64,000 nt of DNA from Phlebopus portentosus (Eukaryota > Basidiomycota > Agaricomycetes > Boletales > Boletinellaceae). The stretch covers positions 62,001 through 126,000 of the forward strand of contig JAYXKI010000018.1 in assembly GCA_037892935.1 (NCBI GenBank), in the 5' to 3' direction. How positions within the stretch are numbered: position 1 is the first letter of the stretch; each line of letters begins with the position of its first letter. Below the pieces are notes generated by a model. It saw nothing but the letters and a program-made list of their open reading frames with translations, was not told the origin of the DNA and did not search any database. Position numbers and translations under genes: made by a program. Positions 1 through 9,995 of the stretch are shown here, piece by piece.

Positions 1-633
1 GGCTGCAGCACCACTCTTCATGTACGACAGGGCGAACATAATTTTACTCTTGTTCGTCCTGAACTCCGATTCCGATGAGTAGATGTAGAGACGCAACTCT
101 CGTTTGAAGTCAACGTAGTCGTGTTCGCCATCGAAGTCTCGTGGTTTGGCGACGTGGACCTTCTTTGATGCTTTTGATCCTTGGTTCGCCCCTTCGCCTG
201 AAGTTTGGAGCGCTAGTGCGATCGCCGTAGCAAGATCCGTTACCGACTCTTTCGTCAGCGACATCTCTTGTACTTCTTCTTCGTCTTCTTCCTCTTCGTC
301 TGTTGGTATGAGTGGAGCCGGTTCTCGTGGTTCGGAAAAAGATAACGGAGGTGCTGTGGGAGGAGCCGACATTTGACTTGTCGATGCCGACAGTCCTGGT
401 AATGAAGTCGTTGATCGCGTGGGAGTAGGGGGTGCAGGATCGTCTTCGTCACCTTCTTCTTTCGCTCTCCAGTACTGGGACTTGTCCCCTCTGGTAGAAT
501 ACCACTTCTTTGCGGTTTCGTCCCACCAGGCGATGAAGTTTTGACCACCCGACCTGACGACGTACTGTCCTTTTGACGCACTCCACCTCGAGTTTGTCGG
601 GAGAGCCGCCCGCTGTTCGTCAGTTAGTTCCAC
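1..633 (-). CDS. Gag polyprotein, N-terminal part, copy A (partial)
   Basis: Structural protein that packages the retrotransposon RNA. The frame is recognised by near identity to Gag of copies B-D: a ..ELTDEQRAALP.. beginning at a GTG codon (633), a WWDETAK motif, a Ser/Pro/Thr-rich linker, an acidic run, then the capsid-like part (RELRLYIYSSESEF, KIMFALSYMKSGAA). No ATG precedes the conserved part in any copy, so the true start is unresolved. The frame is open to base 1; the zinc knuckle lies outside the window. Confidence 0.75.
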   Translation of the reverse strand, partial: MELTDEQRAALPTNSRWSASKGQYVVRSGGQNFIAWWDETAKKWYSTRGDKSQYWRAKEEGDEDDPAPPTPTRSTTSLPGLSASTSQMSAPPTAPPLSFSEPREPAPLIPTDEEEEDEEEVQEMSLTKESVTDLATAIALALQTSGEGANQGSKASKKVHVAKPRDFDGEHDYVDFKRELRLYIYSSESEFRTNKSKIMFALSYMKSGAAA

Positions 634-1247
634 CTTGATAGGCTGGGGGCGGAACTGGGATTGGGATGACGTTCGGACGGGACCGACTTCGGATAATCGG
701 CTCGTCTTTGAAATTGACAATCAGGCGAAAGGCCCCGAGATAGATGATAAAGGAGATGCTAGTTGACGACTGGACTCTATGCGTCACCCACGAGAACATC
801 TGATGAGAGTTCCAGAGAAGGGTGATTCTGAGCGCCACGTTGACGATAGTGGGGATAGGGGTCTGGGACTGGACCGTCGATGCGAACAGGAACTAGACAG
901 CCTTCTTTGTTTCGACCAAAGACTATGTCGTTCGGGTCGATGTTACCCAAGCGGATCTGTTCTTGGACGTCTGTCCAGGGTACGACAAACTTCTTCGACT
1001 TCACGTAAGGTCGTCGACGGGGTTGGTAGCGAGTCTGGTAGCAAGTCGGAGCCACGGTGATGTGATTTGTTGATACTTTGGATACTATCGGGTCACGTCG
1101 GAGTCGATCGGACTTCGACGGGCAAGATAGGGGTTGCTCGGATAAATCTGGGATGGGCGCGGTCGTCGACTGTCGAAGTGTCTCCTTGCATGGAGTAGCG
1201 ACGAATGAGTGGTTAAACCACGGGTCCTAGAGTAGGTCTTTCTATTA
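634..1247 (-). other. 5' leader of copy A with primer site and leader ORF
   Basis: Region between the 5' LTR and the recognisable Gag frame. It holds the presumed primer-binding site (1236-1246) and an open frame at 777-1055 encoding a basic, proline-rich stretch (QTRYQPRRRPYV...). That stretch is conserved in copy B (33924-34241) but deleted from copies C and D. No ATG is visible at the head of this frame. It may be a spliced N-terminal part of Gag or merely leader; see findings. Confidence 0.6.
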
Positions 1248-1741
1248 TGTTAGGCGGCGAGACTAACGGGCGTCGGTCTCGAGGCGGCCAACACAACAAC
1301 AAACAACTGGCTAACACGAGTTGCCGGGCTATACGCACGCTATGTCGAAGTGAAGGTAAGTAGAATTTCAATAAACTATTAATACAAGAGTAGATACCTA
1401 TGTCGAAGTGAAGGTAAGTAGAATAGAAAGACAAGGAAACGAAAGAGTCAAACTATCTACTTATATAGACTTCGAGCGCGTGAAGGATCTACTCTAATAG
1501 AAAAGTCACATGTCAAATAGTGGAGTGATTAGTGAGCGTCATGGTCGGAAGGAGCGGATTTAGTCATGGCTGATGACTGAGGATGAATAAGCCACGACGG
1601 AGAGAACGGAATTAGTAAATGAGGATTAGTAATGTAAAAGAAGGGTGGAGTAAATTAAAATAAAGCGAGAGATGATATAAGAAAATAAAAGAAAATGAAA
1701 GAAAATGAAAGAAAATGAAAGAAAATGTTCGAGTCCTTACA
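1248..1741 (-). repeat. LTR of copy A (494 bp)
   Basis: Bounded by TG..CA when read in element orientation: it starts TGTAAGGACTCGAAC and ends CGCCTAACA. It contains a TATATAAGTAG TATA-like box and a 27-bp direct repeat in the 3' half. It is slightly longer than the LTRs of copies B (472-473 bp) and D (420-421 bp), partly because of extra ATGAA-type repeats near 1690-1730. Confidence 0.92.
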
Positions 1742-2280
1742 ATTACAAATCGCGTCAAGTGTGACATTTGAAATCTCACAAAAGGGGAAATCGTGAGTGA
1801 CTTAATAAATTGCCACCGTGATGCAACTTCAAATTTCCCTTTCTGTGGCAAACACGTTGCAATTTATAATCTCGGATAAGTTGAAACCCCTTTTGCAATC
1901 AATTATACAATTTATTGTCTCAACAAAGCCGACAGGCACGTTGCATTAATAATTATAAGTCACAACCCTGCTGCAATCATGGGCGCAATTATTAATTTCA
2001 TTTCTACTTTCGTCCGTTATCGCAGCACTGCCGAAACCGGTTTTTGCCTGCTGTGTTTGAGCTCAGCTCAGCGTCATTACATAATTTGAAAATCTGAGAG
2101 TGGATCGGATTAGGGTTTATGAATGCACGTGTTTCAAGTTTCGTGCTTCTCTCGACGACGGAAAAGAAGCTCGTCAACATACTGAACCACTGGATATCTG
2201 GATACCATTCTCTATCAGTTCTGGACTGTACATTTCTCCAAAGACATAAAGCTCGCCGTATTTGAAACGAAACAACATAG
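1742..2280. other. AT-rich intergenic stretch, nothing recognised
   Basis: Between the LTR of copy A and the membrane-protein gene. It is AT-rich, with no frame that resembles a known protein and no terminal repeats that I can pair. The last ~200 bases are probably promoter and 5' UTR of the gene starting at 2281. Confidence 0.5.
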
Positions 2281-3721
2281 ATGTATTTGCTATTAGAATC
2301 AGAGTGTCGGTCGCCAGAGGTATGAGCACATCCACTTCCACCCCGGATAAATGATCTTGGTCTGATCTGTGCTTCCCCAGGCAAATCGCGACATCGTTGG
2401 TCTCGGTGTGCGCATCTCGTTCTACACGCAAACGTTCATCTACGGTCAGTAAAGAAACAAGTGCGATTTTAAACATTTTATGACTGTGTCCTAGGCAGCT
2501 CTTTTAGTGATGTTCGGGCCGACGTTCGAAAACATCATCTCAGCACTCTGGTCTTGCCTGCTGTACGGCATCACTTATGCCCTAATTGTGCTTATCCTGG
2601 GCTTCAAGGGCCATCCGGATCTGACGTTGAATGACGCGGTTGTAATCATGTACCTTCTGTCACTGTCCTGGACAACTGCCTACCTTGCAACCCCGTGGTT
2701 TTGACATCTCGGGAGGCGAATGCCTCTTTTTGAGATCGTCTTCTTCGGCCACACTATTCTCCTCTTATCATGTTGCCTAGCAATACTCATTTCCGCGAAA
2801 TCCTTTGGTTCACTGCCGGAGTGCAACTCGAGTGCAGTAATGGTCCTCTTCAAGGAATTCCACGTATTACGTACGGGTCAGGTAGTCGGGATCATCCTTC
2901 TCATCGTGCAGCTGGTGGCATTTCTCTCGATCACGTTGTATGACTATGGAATCTGCGAGCGCCGGAATCGAATTTTTGGGTCCGCATCTCAGATGTTTAG
3001 GCGAGCGAGGAGGAGAGAGGATGGTAATATGGGAATGCGTGATACAGCTCAGCAGAGACTCGCAGACAGGCCTCTCGTAATTCGACAAAGAAGCAGGAAC
3101 GCTCCGCACGCTGGAGGGCAAGCCAGTAGATCTGAGTGGATCGCGAATATTTCCGCTGTAGTCATCGTTTGGTCGATTCTCGTCATGAATACTGAGCTAA
3201 CTATTACACGGAACTATTCCGTGGGTATGCGACAGTTCGTTTGGGGCCCAGGACAGATCTCGGCGATGGCCCTTCTGGTTGTTCCTGTAACTAGTCTTGC
3301 TAAAGTCATTGCCGTGAGATACCGAGTCGACTGGTTGCGCTATCTTCTGGTGGTAGAGGAAATACCTCATCCATTGCGTCCTCACGCGAATGGCATGGAT
3401 GATCGCCAGGAGCAGGGCTTGGTGTCCCATACTACGGAGCAAGAATCATTTGAAGGCGACGAAGCAAATATTCAGTCATCAGCTTTTCACTCGGACGCAA
3501 TGACTGGCCAACAGGCGGAGCGTGATGGAACAGAGGTGCTTGAGAGAATGGAAGTAACACTTCCTTTATCGTCTTCCGACACGAATGGAATGATACGCGA
3601 ACCTGCATGTCAACACTCTACGAAAGAGCCTGTCAAAGCAGTTGGATTACATCATCTGACAGCGCCTTCTGGATCGCAGAGACTCCATGAACAGGAGATG
3701 CAACAACCGTCGTATTCTTAG
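2281..3721 (+). pseudogene. Multi-pass membrane protein with GxGVRISFY motif; one in-frame TGA
   Basis: Three exons fit: 2281-2319, 2381-2444 and 2499-3721, with introns of 61 and 54 nt (gtatga..cccag, gtcagt..ggcag). The N-terminus MYLLLESECRSPE runs into NRDIVGLGVRISFYTQ, a motif typical of a large Agaricomycete family of uncharacterised membrane proteins, followed by several hydrophobic segments, FGSLPECN and a Ser/Thr/Gln-rich cytoplasmic tail. TGA at 2702-2704 interrupts a frame that otherwise reads straight on (WF*HLGRRMPLFEIVFF). CGA to TGA is the simplest explanation, so the allele is probably dead or read through. The stop TAG (3719-3721) uses the first base of the adjoining MITE. 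Function unknown; most likely a surface sensor or transporter-like protein, which is inference only. Confidence 0.7.
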
Positions 3722-3901
3722 GCTGTGTTCGGTACTAGCCGCAGTCTCTTAGTCACGCGGCTCTCCTGCAAAAAAAGATGGTTTTGGCCAAGTCGTAGCT
3801 CTTGGCTGTCACTTTCCTGCCATCTTTACCTGCATGACTGCCTGTTACCAGGGCCAAGAGCCGCGTGGACTCCAAGGCTGCGACTAGCACCGAACGCAGC
3901 C
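3721..3901. mobile_element. Tourist-like (PIF/Harbinger) MITE, 181 bp
   Basis: Begins GGCTGTGTTCGGTACTAGC and ends with its near inverse (GCTAGcACCGAACGCAGCC read on the plus strand as ..gactagcaccgaacgcagcc). Imperfect complementarity continues inward (ccgcagtctctt / aaggctgcg; gcggctct / agagccgc). It is flanked by TTA on both sides (3718-3720, 3902-3904), the 3-bp target duplication characteristic of PIF/Harbinger elements. No coding capacity. Confidence 0.85.
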
Positions 3902-4435
3902 TTAGGTTACGGCTGAGACATGATCAACGTGGAAATTCCAACCCGTGGCTAGTAGGAAGAAGTTGCTGCACATCATATGCGGAATCCCTCTTTGGCACCA
4001 GATTACCGAACTGAAAGCAAGGGGTTGCACTCGTCACGCAGAGGATCTCGGAATAAGTTACAAGAGTCCTCGAGATCAGCTAAAAGCAGAAAAGGGAAAT
4101 GGCAGACGAATTCTGTGGACAGGAATGGCTCGCCATACTGTCGAGATGTGTGTAACTGCCGCTGCAGCTGCCATCCTAGATGCACCTGCCTCGTCATTAC
4201 TTGCTGCCCTACCTGCGAGCGGGGGCGAATACGGCAGGCGATAGTGTGGAAGAGGAGCCGAAAGGACCGGCTGGACCGGCTTTCTTATGGAATTATCTAC
4301 AAATAGTACGTCCAGACCTGCTGGATGGGTCTTGCAACGAATTCGCTGGCTGGAGTTCGGAGGGGGCTGAGTTCAGGACACGTGACATATACCCGCGAAC
4401 TATATATACATGTATAGATAGAATGGATTAGCCTG
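3902..4435 (+). other. Uncertain open frames, no recognised gene
   Basis: Two overlapping frames (3945-4244 and 3977-4306) are open here. The second encodes a Cys-rich run (CRDVCNCRCSCHPRCTC), the first an Ala-rich run. Neither has a convincing start with context, and only one of them could be coding. Possibly the remnant of a downstream host exon. I assign no function. Confidence 0.25.
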
Positions 4436-5080
4436 GATGGGAGTGTCGGCGACAAAGTTGGAAAGTTTAGGTCACGTGGTAAGCGCCAAACCTCAGGATG
4501 GAACCACGGTTGCTTTTGGGTCTCAGTCTCGCCGAACATGTGGACGGCATGATTGACGGCTTTCCTTCCCCTGAGCGCCGAACGGGGATGATGGAAGCAC
4601 GGAACCATGGAAAATGCTTCTTGAACACCGATCGTGAATGTGAGTGAAGGTGGAAAGAACTAGGTCACGTGACTGACGCCAAGTCTCTCGGAACCGGGAG
4701 TTAGATGGGCTCGAATGTTTACATCTAACTGGTCGATCGACGTGATATATGTTGCTCGGCAAGTGACCATATATGTTCTGATCGACGTTGCGAGCTGAAC
4801 GAGGTTTTCTAATAGACTTCATTCATTTCTACGTTGAGCTTGCTTGATCTACTGCACCCTACTATCGTTCTTTGCATCCTCATTATACCGTCAATCATCC
4901 TAAATTTGCTTCACATTTCCGGACCGACAACTCCAAGGTGAGATACATGCATCTTTTCGATAGCTGCACCTGACACGAGACTTAGTACTGCTTAGCATTA
5001 TCCAGTCCGTACACGAGTCCTTTGCATTTTTCTACGTCTCTACGTCGTATTGACAACTACTCGCGCCTGTTATCTCTCAG
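4436..5080 (+). promoter_or_regulatory. Putative promoter region with two GTCACGTG modules
   Basis: A module containing tggaaag, an AGGTCACGTG core (palindrome CACGTG at 4473-4478) and a following cGCCaA occurs again about 193 bp downstream (CACGTG at 4666-4671) with the same flanking order. CACGTG is the binding core of basic helix-loop-helix factors in fungi. The modules lie upstream of the small spliced gene at 5081 and could be its promoter. No TATA box is certain (atatatacatgtatag at 4399 is a candidate). Confidence 0.3.
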
Positions 5081-5296
5081 ATGGATGACGAAGCCAGCTT
5101 CTACGGCTACGGCCGTTTCTGCAGCATGTTCTTTGAAGCCATTGGCCATACAATGGCCTGGTTTTTCACGATCTTCGACAGATCTTCTGCTCGGCGTCAA
5201 GAAAGCACGGAGATGGTATGAAGGGATGCTTTAAAGGTGATATTTTTTCCTGGATTTGCCGTCCGATTCTGACACAAAAGCTTTCAGGCGATGTGA
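5081..5296 (+). CDS. Small two-exon protein of 47 residues, function unknown
   Basis: ATG at 5081 directly follows a pyrimidine-rich ..tctctcag, possibly the end of a 5' UTR intron. Exon 1 (5081-5215) encodes MDDEASFYGYGRFCSMFFEA... with a hydrophobic centre (HTMAWFFTIF). It ends at a gtatga donor; a 72-nt intron with a cctCTGACa-like branch site and ctttcag acceptor leads to a 3-codon exon ending TGA at 5294-5296. The clean splice signals are the main support. No homologue recognised. The alternative is non-coding transcript. Confidence 0.35.
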
Positions 5297-5839
5297 TTCT
5301 GTATACGGACATGCTATAGACATGACAATTGCTTAGTATCAAATATTACTGAAGACCTAGCTTGTATCGATTTTCTGTGCTTTTAACCACCTTTCCTTAT
5401 TGCTGCACGTGACTCCAGAGATTAATCTTGCCTATTCTTATCTCGAATAGAAGTACTACATAGTCCTAAATCCTTCTACCACATTTGATGCGCCTTGATT
5501 TATGCAATAGCAATGCACAACTACCAATTCTCGATCGAAATGTTCCGTTTTTGAAAGGTGATCGGCGCGTGCCTCAACCTACTCACACACGCGCTTCTGC
5601 TATGCATTAATGTCTGTTGGCTTTTAATATTCTGAAGAATCAATGGGGAATTTTAGGAATTTCGTGGCCTTTTCTTCTTATGATTTGCGTTGAAGAATAA
5701 GGCAGAATAAATTTATGATAAGGATAAGCAAAACGTTACTGGCGTACATCTAAGAGTGCCGTTCTTCCTCAAGAGACTCGTCGAGATTATCAATCTATGG
5801 GCCTTTGTCGTGTATTCCCCTTTCCGGAGAGTTCTACTT
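5297..5839. other. Intergenic, nothing recognised
   Basis: AT-rich, no supported frame and no repeat I could pair. Confidence 0.5.
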
Positions 5840-7640
5840 GAAGTCAACAATGTCCTTCTCCTTGCGTAGGTAGGACAGCACACACCGCATCTCCGTCATA
5901 GGGCCACCCGACGCCGACACGTTCGCTTTGAATCCGCTGCTTGACGTACGCGAGAGGCCTGTGAGCTGACGGACTCCGGGCGCTGGTGAGGTGGGCCATT
6001 ATGTGCCGCGAGGTCCTTGCAACATGACTCTTGCTCAAGGAAGGTACGAGGAGGAGCGTAGAACGACAGTGCTTACCGAGCTCTGAGATCCACGATCTCC
6101 TTGTAGAAGACTTCTCGCTGCTGGTTCCAATTATTTTCCGATGCAGTCGACTTGGCCTGAGCAGTCGCAGCCTGGATCATCTTCTCATGTAACGAGACCC
6201 ACACCTTTCTGAGCTCCTTGAGACAGTCCACGACCTTGAGCGACCCGGTATGAGCGACGGTTTTGCGAGAATACTCCTCTTCGGCAGTCTTATATAGTGG
6301 GTAAGTCCAGCCCTACCCCTGAAATCTTAGGAAGACCTGCCTTGGCCCGTTCCGTCTGTTCCGGCACCTTGTTCTCAGGAGACGCCCGATCACTGAGAGA
6401 GCTCCTCTCGGCATTGGCGATACCAACAAATGTCTTCCAGCATCTTCTTGTCCTGAGTGCATGATCACATACTCTTCGAGCGGCCGTTGAAGCTCACCGC
6501 TCTTCTCGGCAAGTCGAGCGATATCATCCTGCAGAGAAGACATTTTTCTCCTCAAGCCCCTTCCGTTCACCTTAGAAATAATGAATATACATATATGATG
6601 CAGAGGGCAAATGAGCTTCCCGTACCTCAACTTTAGTGATCTGGGCCTCGACCGATACCCTATACCCGTCATGCGCGGCGGGCAGTGCTTGAAAAGCAGT
6701 TTCACTGGCTTGACTAATTTCCTGGAATTGCTGCACATGGCGAGATCACCTCCGGCAGACTTGGGTGCAGCTCTGCGTCATGCCGTGGAAGACAGTGATC
6801 AGCGAACACTAATAAATACGGTCAAGCTCACCGAGGCTCGGCAAGTTCAGCCTTGAAGTCCTGCTCCGAGCCGTCTTCGTCAGTTGATTGTGATATGGCA
6901 CCAGTCGTGATAGTGTTCGAGGACGTACCTCGCTCATAAACGGTAATCTTTCTCGATTCATTTGTGCCTACTTGACAAGCTCATCGGCCCGTTCTCGTAA
7001 GTGAGTGCGTTCGACTTATATCGGCCTTCATGAGAGGTTATCGGGCCTTCGACGAATACTCCGCGTGCCATGATGGATAGTAACGTAGAAGACATCTTCA
7101 GAACGCTGTGATTGTTTCGTGCACCTCGCGGATAACCTATTCTGATCGTCCTCCATTCGTGCCTTGTACTTCTGTTCAGAATTTTCCATTCTTGCCGAAA
7201 TCTCGCGGACCTAACCCAATAGAGCCATGTTCGTTTACTGTCAACTAATCTGTAAACCTTCATCTGAAGGCAGCGGCGCGTCCTGTAATCGATCCAGTTC
7301 CTTGAGGAGACCTTTGATTTGCGAGTATCGTCAAGCTGCCAGCTCTATAGAACGTTCTCTCGCTTCAGGTTCTCTTCGTCATTCTTCGCGTTTTGAAGCT
7401 TTACCAGAGAAACGCCGCTGTTTGTGAGTGCTCGAGAGACCTGAGTCGCAAACTGGACTTGCTGTAGGTCGCTCGATCTCTTGCTTCCCAATAACTGGGA
7501 CCCAAATTGAAATTAATGCCAGTGATCAATGTAAAAAGGGAGTCAACATACTTCTTCTTCAAATGCAGCAATAACTCCAGCAAGAGTACGAATACCATTT
7601 CTTGACCAATTCGCATTGCATCCTAACGTATTCAGAGTAA
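5840..7640 (-). pseudogene. TPR/Mlp1-type nucleoporin fragment, copy 1 (N-terminal to middle part)
   Basis: Degenerate coiled-coil gene read on the minus strand in several frames with intron remnants. Pieces resemble the TPR/Mlp1 family, long coiled-coil filaments of the nuclear-pore basket: SSLQDDIARLAEKSGELQ at ~6490-6545, then WNQQREVFYKEIVDLRAR (~6080-6140), then a stretch parallel to the ELRSVVAYLHKEKEIALSK of copy 2 (~5850-5950). The last two blocks are duplicated, in better condition, in copy 2 at 9040-9560. Upstream, 6900-7640 contains further charged coiled-coil-like sequence. No continuous frame remains, so it is not functional. Confidence 0.55.
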
Positions 7641-7699
7641 ACCTCGGTGAACTTCTCCTGCATGCTGCTGATCGTTGAAATGATTATATTAGAACTGAA

Positions 7700-9570
7700 C
7701 AAGCTATCCGGAGACACGTTCAATGAAGTGCTGCACAACTAACATGGTTGAGGGCAGGGAAGAATTTGGACAATGCGTCCGCACCAATATCTTGAAATAA
7801 AGATCCGATTGTAAAGGAAGCCGAGGGAGGCGGTGTTGAGCAAGCAGATGCGCATCATCCGCACGAAGGCAGACGTTAGAAGTAAGGAGCAATGGGCGAC
7901 GGGCGACGAGCGACAAGCGACGTTGGCAACGGTGGAGGCTAATGGGAATCGGAAAAGAAGGAAGGCCGTCGCAGACTCCACCGTACCACGTTCGGTCGCT
8001 CTGTTGAGAGTACACGCTCTTCCGCGTCCCTCGCACCTGCGAGAGCGTCGTCTCGGGCCCTTGAAAGCTTCGCCTTCTCAGCTTCAAGCTGTCGAACTTG
8101 GGCGACATCGGTACCTTCAACCACTGGAACAACGCCACTTTGTCCAGAAGCTTTTTCTCCGCGAGCAAGCTGTCCCTCTCCCCGCGGAGAGCTGACTCGA
8201 CAAAATTTTAGGGAATATTGCTAGCAGTCGAAACTCAGCACACTCACCAAAGGAGCCTCATGGTCAGCTGCAACCTTCTTCGCTTTGCTCATCTCATCGG
8301 TTAGTAACTTCGCCGAGCTCTCTCTCTCCTGGCTGGGACTGCAACCGCCAGTTGAGTCTTCAACGACCCCATCCCGGCATTTGAATCCGATGATACTACC
8401 ACTGCGACCAGACTGGCGAGGCGCCTTTTCGTCGGACAGGTCCTTGACTTGCTTTCGCACCTCAGAGACAGTCTCGTTCAACTTGGAGATCTGTTGATTC
8501 CGTTGCCCAAGTCGGTTGCGTGATTAGACGGGCATATCTTTCGGAAATCGGCGAGTGTGGCCTGCGTGACTTCAAACTGTAAGATCGACTGGTCAGCGAT
8601 GCGTCTTTTTCGAGAGTGTGCAAAACATGCCAGTTTGGTATATGCATCCTCTTCGACAACCGATCTGTAAGTCTTCAATCTCGTCCTTGAGAGCCTGGAC
8701 GCCGTCTGAGTCAGTACGATCGTGCTAATCGTTGTCAATAAGCCGTCAAGTATAGATACTATAATGCGGATCAGTTAACTTGCCTTCGTAAGAGGCTGAG
8801 CATTTCGTTCCTTCCATTGACCGTTCGCATCGTCAAGCCGTTTAATCTGAGCGTTTTTTGCATCAAGCTCAGGTCGGTGCGTCTCCTTTTTCTCTTTAAG
8901 CGGGTTCAGTTCTGACGGGGGGACAATCGAGCGCCGTCTCAGAGCTTGCGCTTCACTCTCTGCACGAAGTGTGACGACGCTTTCACGGAGAATGTTGAGC
9001 TCGTTTATTCTCTCCAGCAATTCGAAATGCTCAGCTGAATTACTGATAGCCTCCGCTACTTCTTCGCGCTCCTCTTGAATGAGTTAGAATGCATAGTAAG
9101 GATAAGCAGAACGGTGTGGACATACATTTCATGGTGCCGTCCTTGTTTCCTCGAGAACCTGCCTGAGACGGTGCATTCTCCTGCTTGGATAAAGCAATTT
9201 CCTTCTCCTTGTGCAGATAGGCGACCACGGAACGCAGCTCCGCCACACGACCATTCACATCATCTTCATTACCTGACTCTGACACGTTCATGTTTGAATC
9301 CGCAGTTTGACGTATATGAGAGGCCTGTGGGCCGACAGAATCCAGGTGCCAGTGAAGCAGGCTATTTTGAGCCGTGAGGTCTTTGCAACTATATTCTTGC
9401 TTAGAGGTCTATGAGGAAGTGAGCAGAAAGCTATGCTTACCGAGCTGTGAGATCTGCAATCTCCTTGTTAAGAACTTCTAGCTGCTGGTTCCAACTAGCT
9501 TCCGATGCTCCAGGAACTACGCCGCCGACAACGCCCGTTGCGTCCGGTACACCCGCTGCACTCACAGGAA
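7700..9570 (-). pseudogene. TPR/Mlp1-type nucleoporin fragment, copy 2 (middle part)
   Basis: Minus-strand exon-like blocks in order: WNQQLEVLNKEIADLTAR (~9440-9500); LDSVG..ELRSVVAYLHKEKEIALSK (~9180-9350), corresponding to the hallmark ELRxVxxxLRREKEI segment of TPR/Mlp1; LLERINELNILRESVVTLR and KRLDDANGQWKERNAQPL (8790-9020); DGVQALKDEIEDLQ (~8660-8710), normally following a YNRIDP motif in this family; NETVSEVRKQVKDLSDEK (8420-8480) and QLEAEKAKLSRARDDAL (~8050-8100). Introns or frame breaks separate them. The identification is from family motifs; a full exon model is not possible. On this strand copy 2 lies upstream of copy 1 although it holds later protein parts, so the locus is a rearranged partial duplication. 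Confidence 0.6.
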
Positions 9571-9589
9571 CAGATCTCCGACGATCCGA

Positions 9590-9953
9590 AACTATCCTCC
9601 CTCTGAAGAGACCTCGCACGGTAAGGAACTTCCCAATCGCATCAAACTGTCTTCGATCTTTGCCCAATGATCTTGAAAGAGGTCGTGACCCAGTAGATTA
9701 TTTGTCGCTCGTCTCGCTTTTCGAGCACAATGACATTATAAGGCTTGGCGATGTTGCAGCACTTAAATCAGACGATTGGGAAAACCTTGGACAGGCAACG
9801 ACAGAACTCTCTGTTGGACTTATCAACCGAATCCGTTACGCTGCCCGAGAGAAGTGGACATTAGTGAGGGCAAAAAGTGGGTTTAGTTCGTCGACGTACA
9901 TGTGCATGAAAGTACGGGTTCAACTCCGTTATAAAGTCCTTGTCTGTATATAA
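9590..9953 (+). other. Possible gene fragment with SAM-like helix pattern
   Basis: A frame open to a TAA near 9953 contains LVSLFEHNDIIRLGDVAAL, then KSDDWENLG and a run ending LINRIRYAAREKW. The hydrophobic spacing, with a DDWxxLG motif before a closing helix, resembles small five-helix SAM-like domains. The N-terminal half of the frame is antisense to the nucleoporin pseudogene and is probably not coding. Function unknown; could be a fragment left by rearrangement. Confidence 0.25.
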
Positions 9954-9995
9954 AAACTAGTTGTTTGCGCCTGCTTCGCATTGCAATACAAATTA

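Larger units (their letters stand above)
1..1741 (-). mobile_element. Ty3/gypsy LTR retrotransposon copy A, 5' part only
   Basis: Read on the minus strand this is 5' LTR (1741 to 1248), untranslated leader, leader ORF and the first part of gag, cut by the window edge. It matches copies B, C and D along its length. Bases 1236-1246 directly behind the LTR are the complement of an 11-nt stretch inside the LTR, the presumed self-primer site. Only one flank is visible (attac at 1742-1746), so a target duplication cannot be tested. Gag reads open to the window edge, so this copy could be intact outside the window. Confidence 0.93.

Noticed and set aside
146..376. Ser-rich plus-strand open frame, with similar ones at 42755-42982, 34543-34869 and 52892-53203
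   Set aside because: Antisense of the acidic run of Gag in each retrotransposon copy; GAA/GAG codons read backwards give serine.
255..581. Minus-strand open frame of 108 codons
   Set aside because: Off-frame reading of gag of copy A; the true frame is the one aligned to copies B-D.
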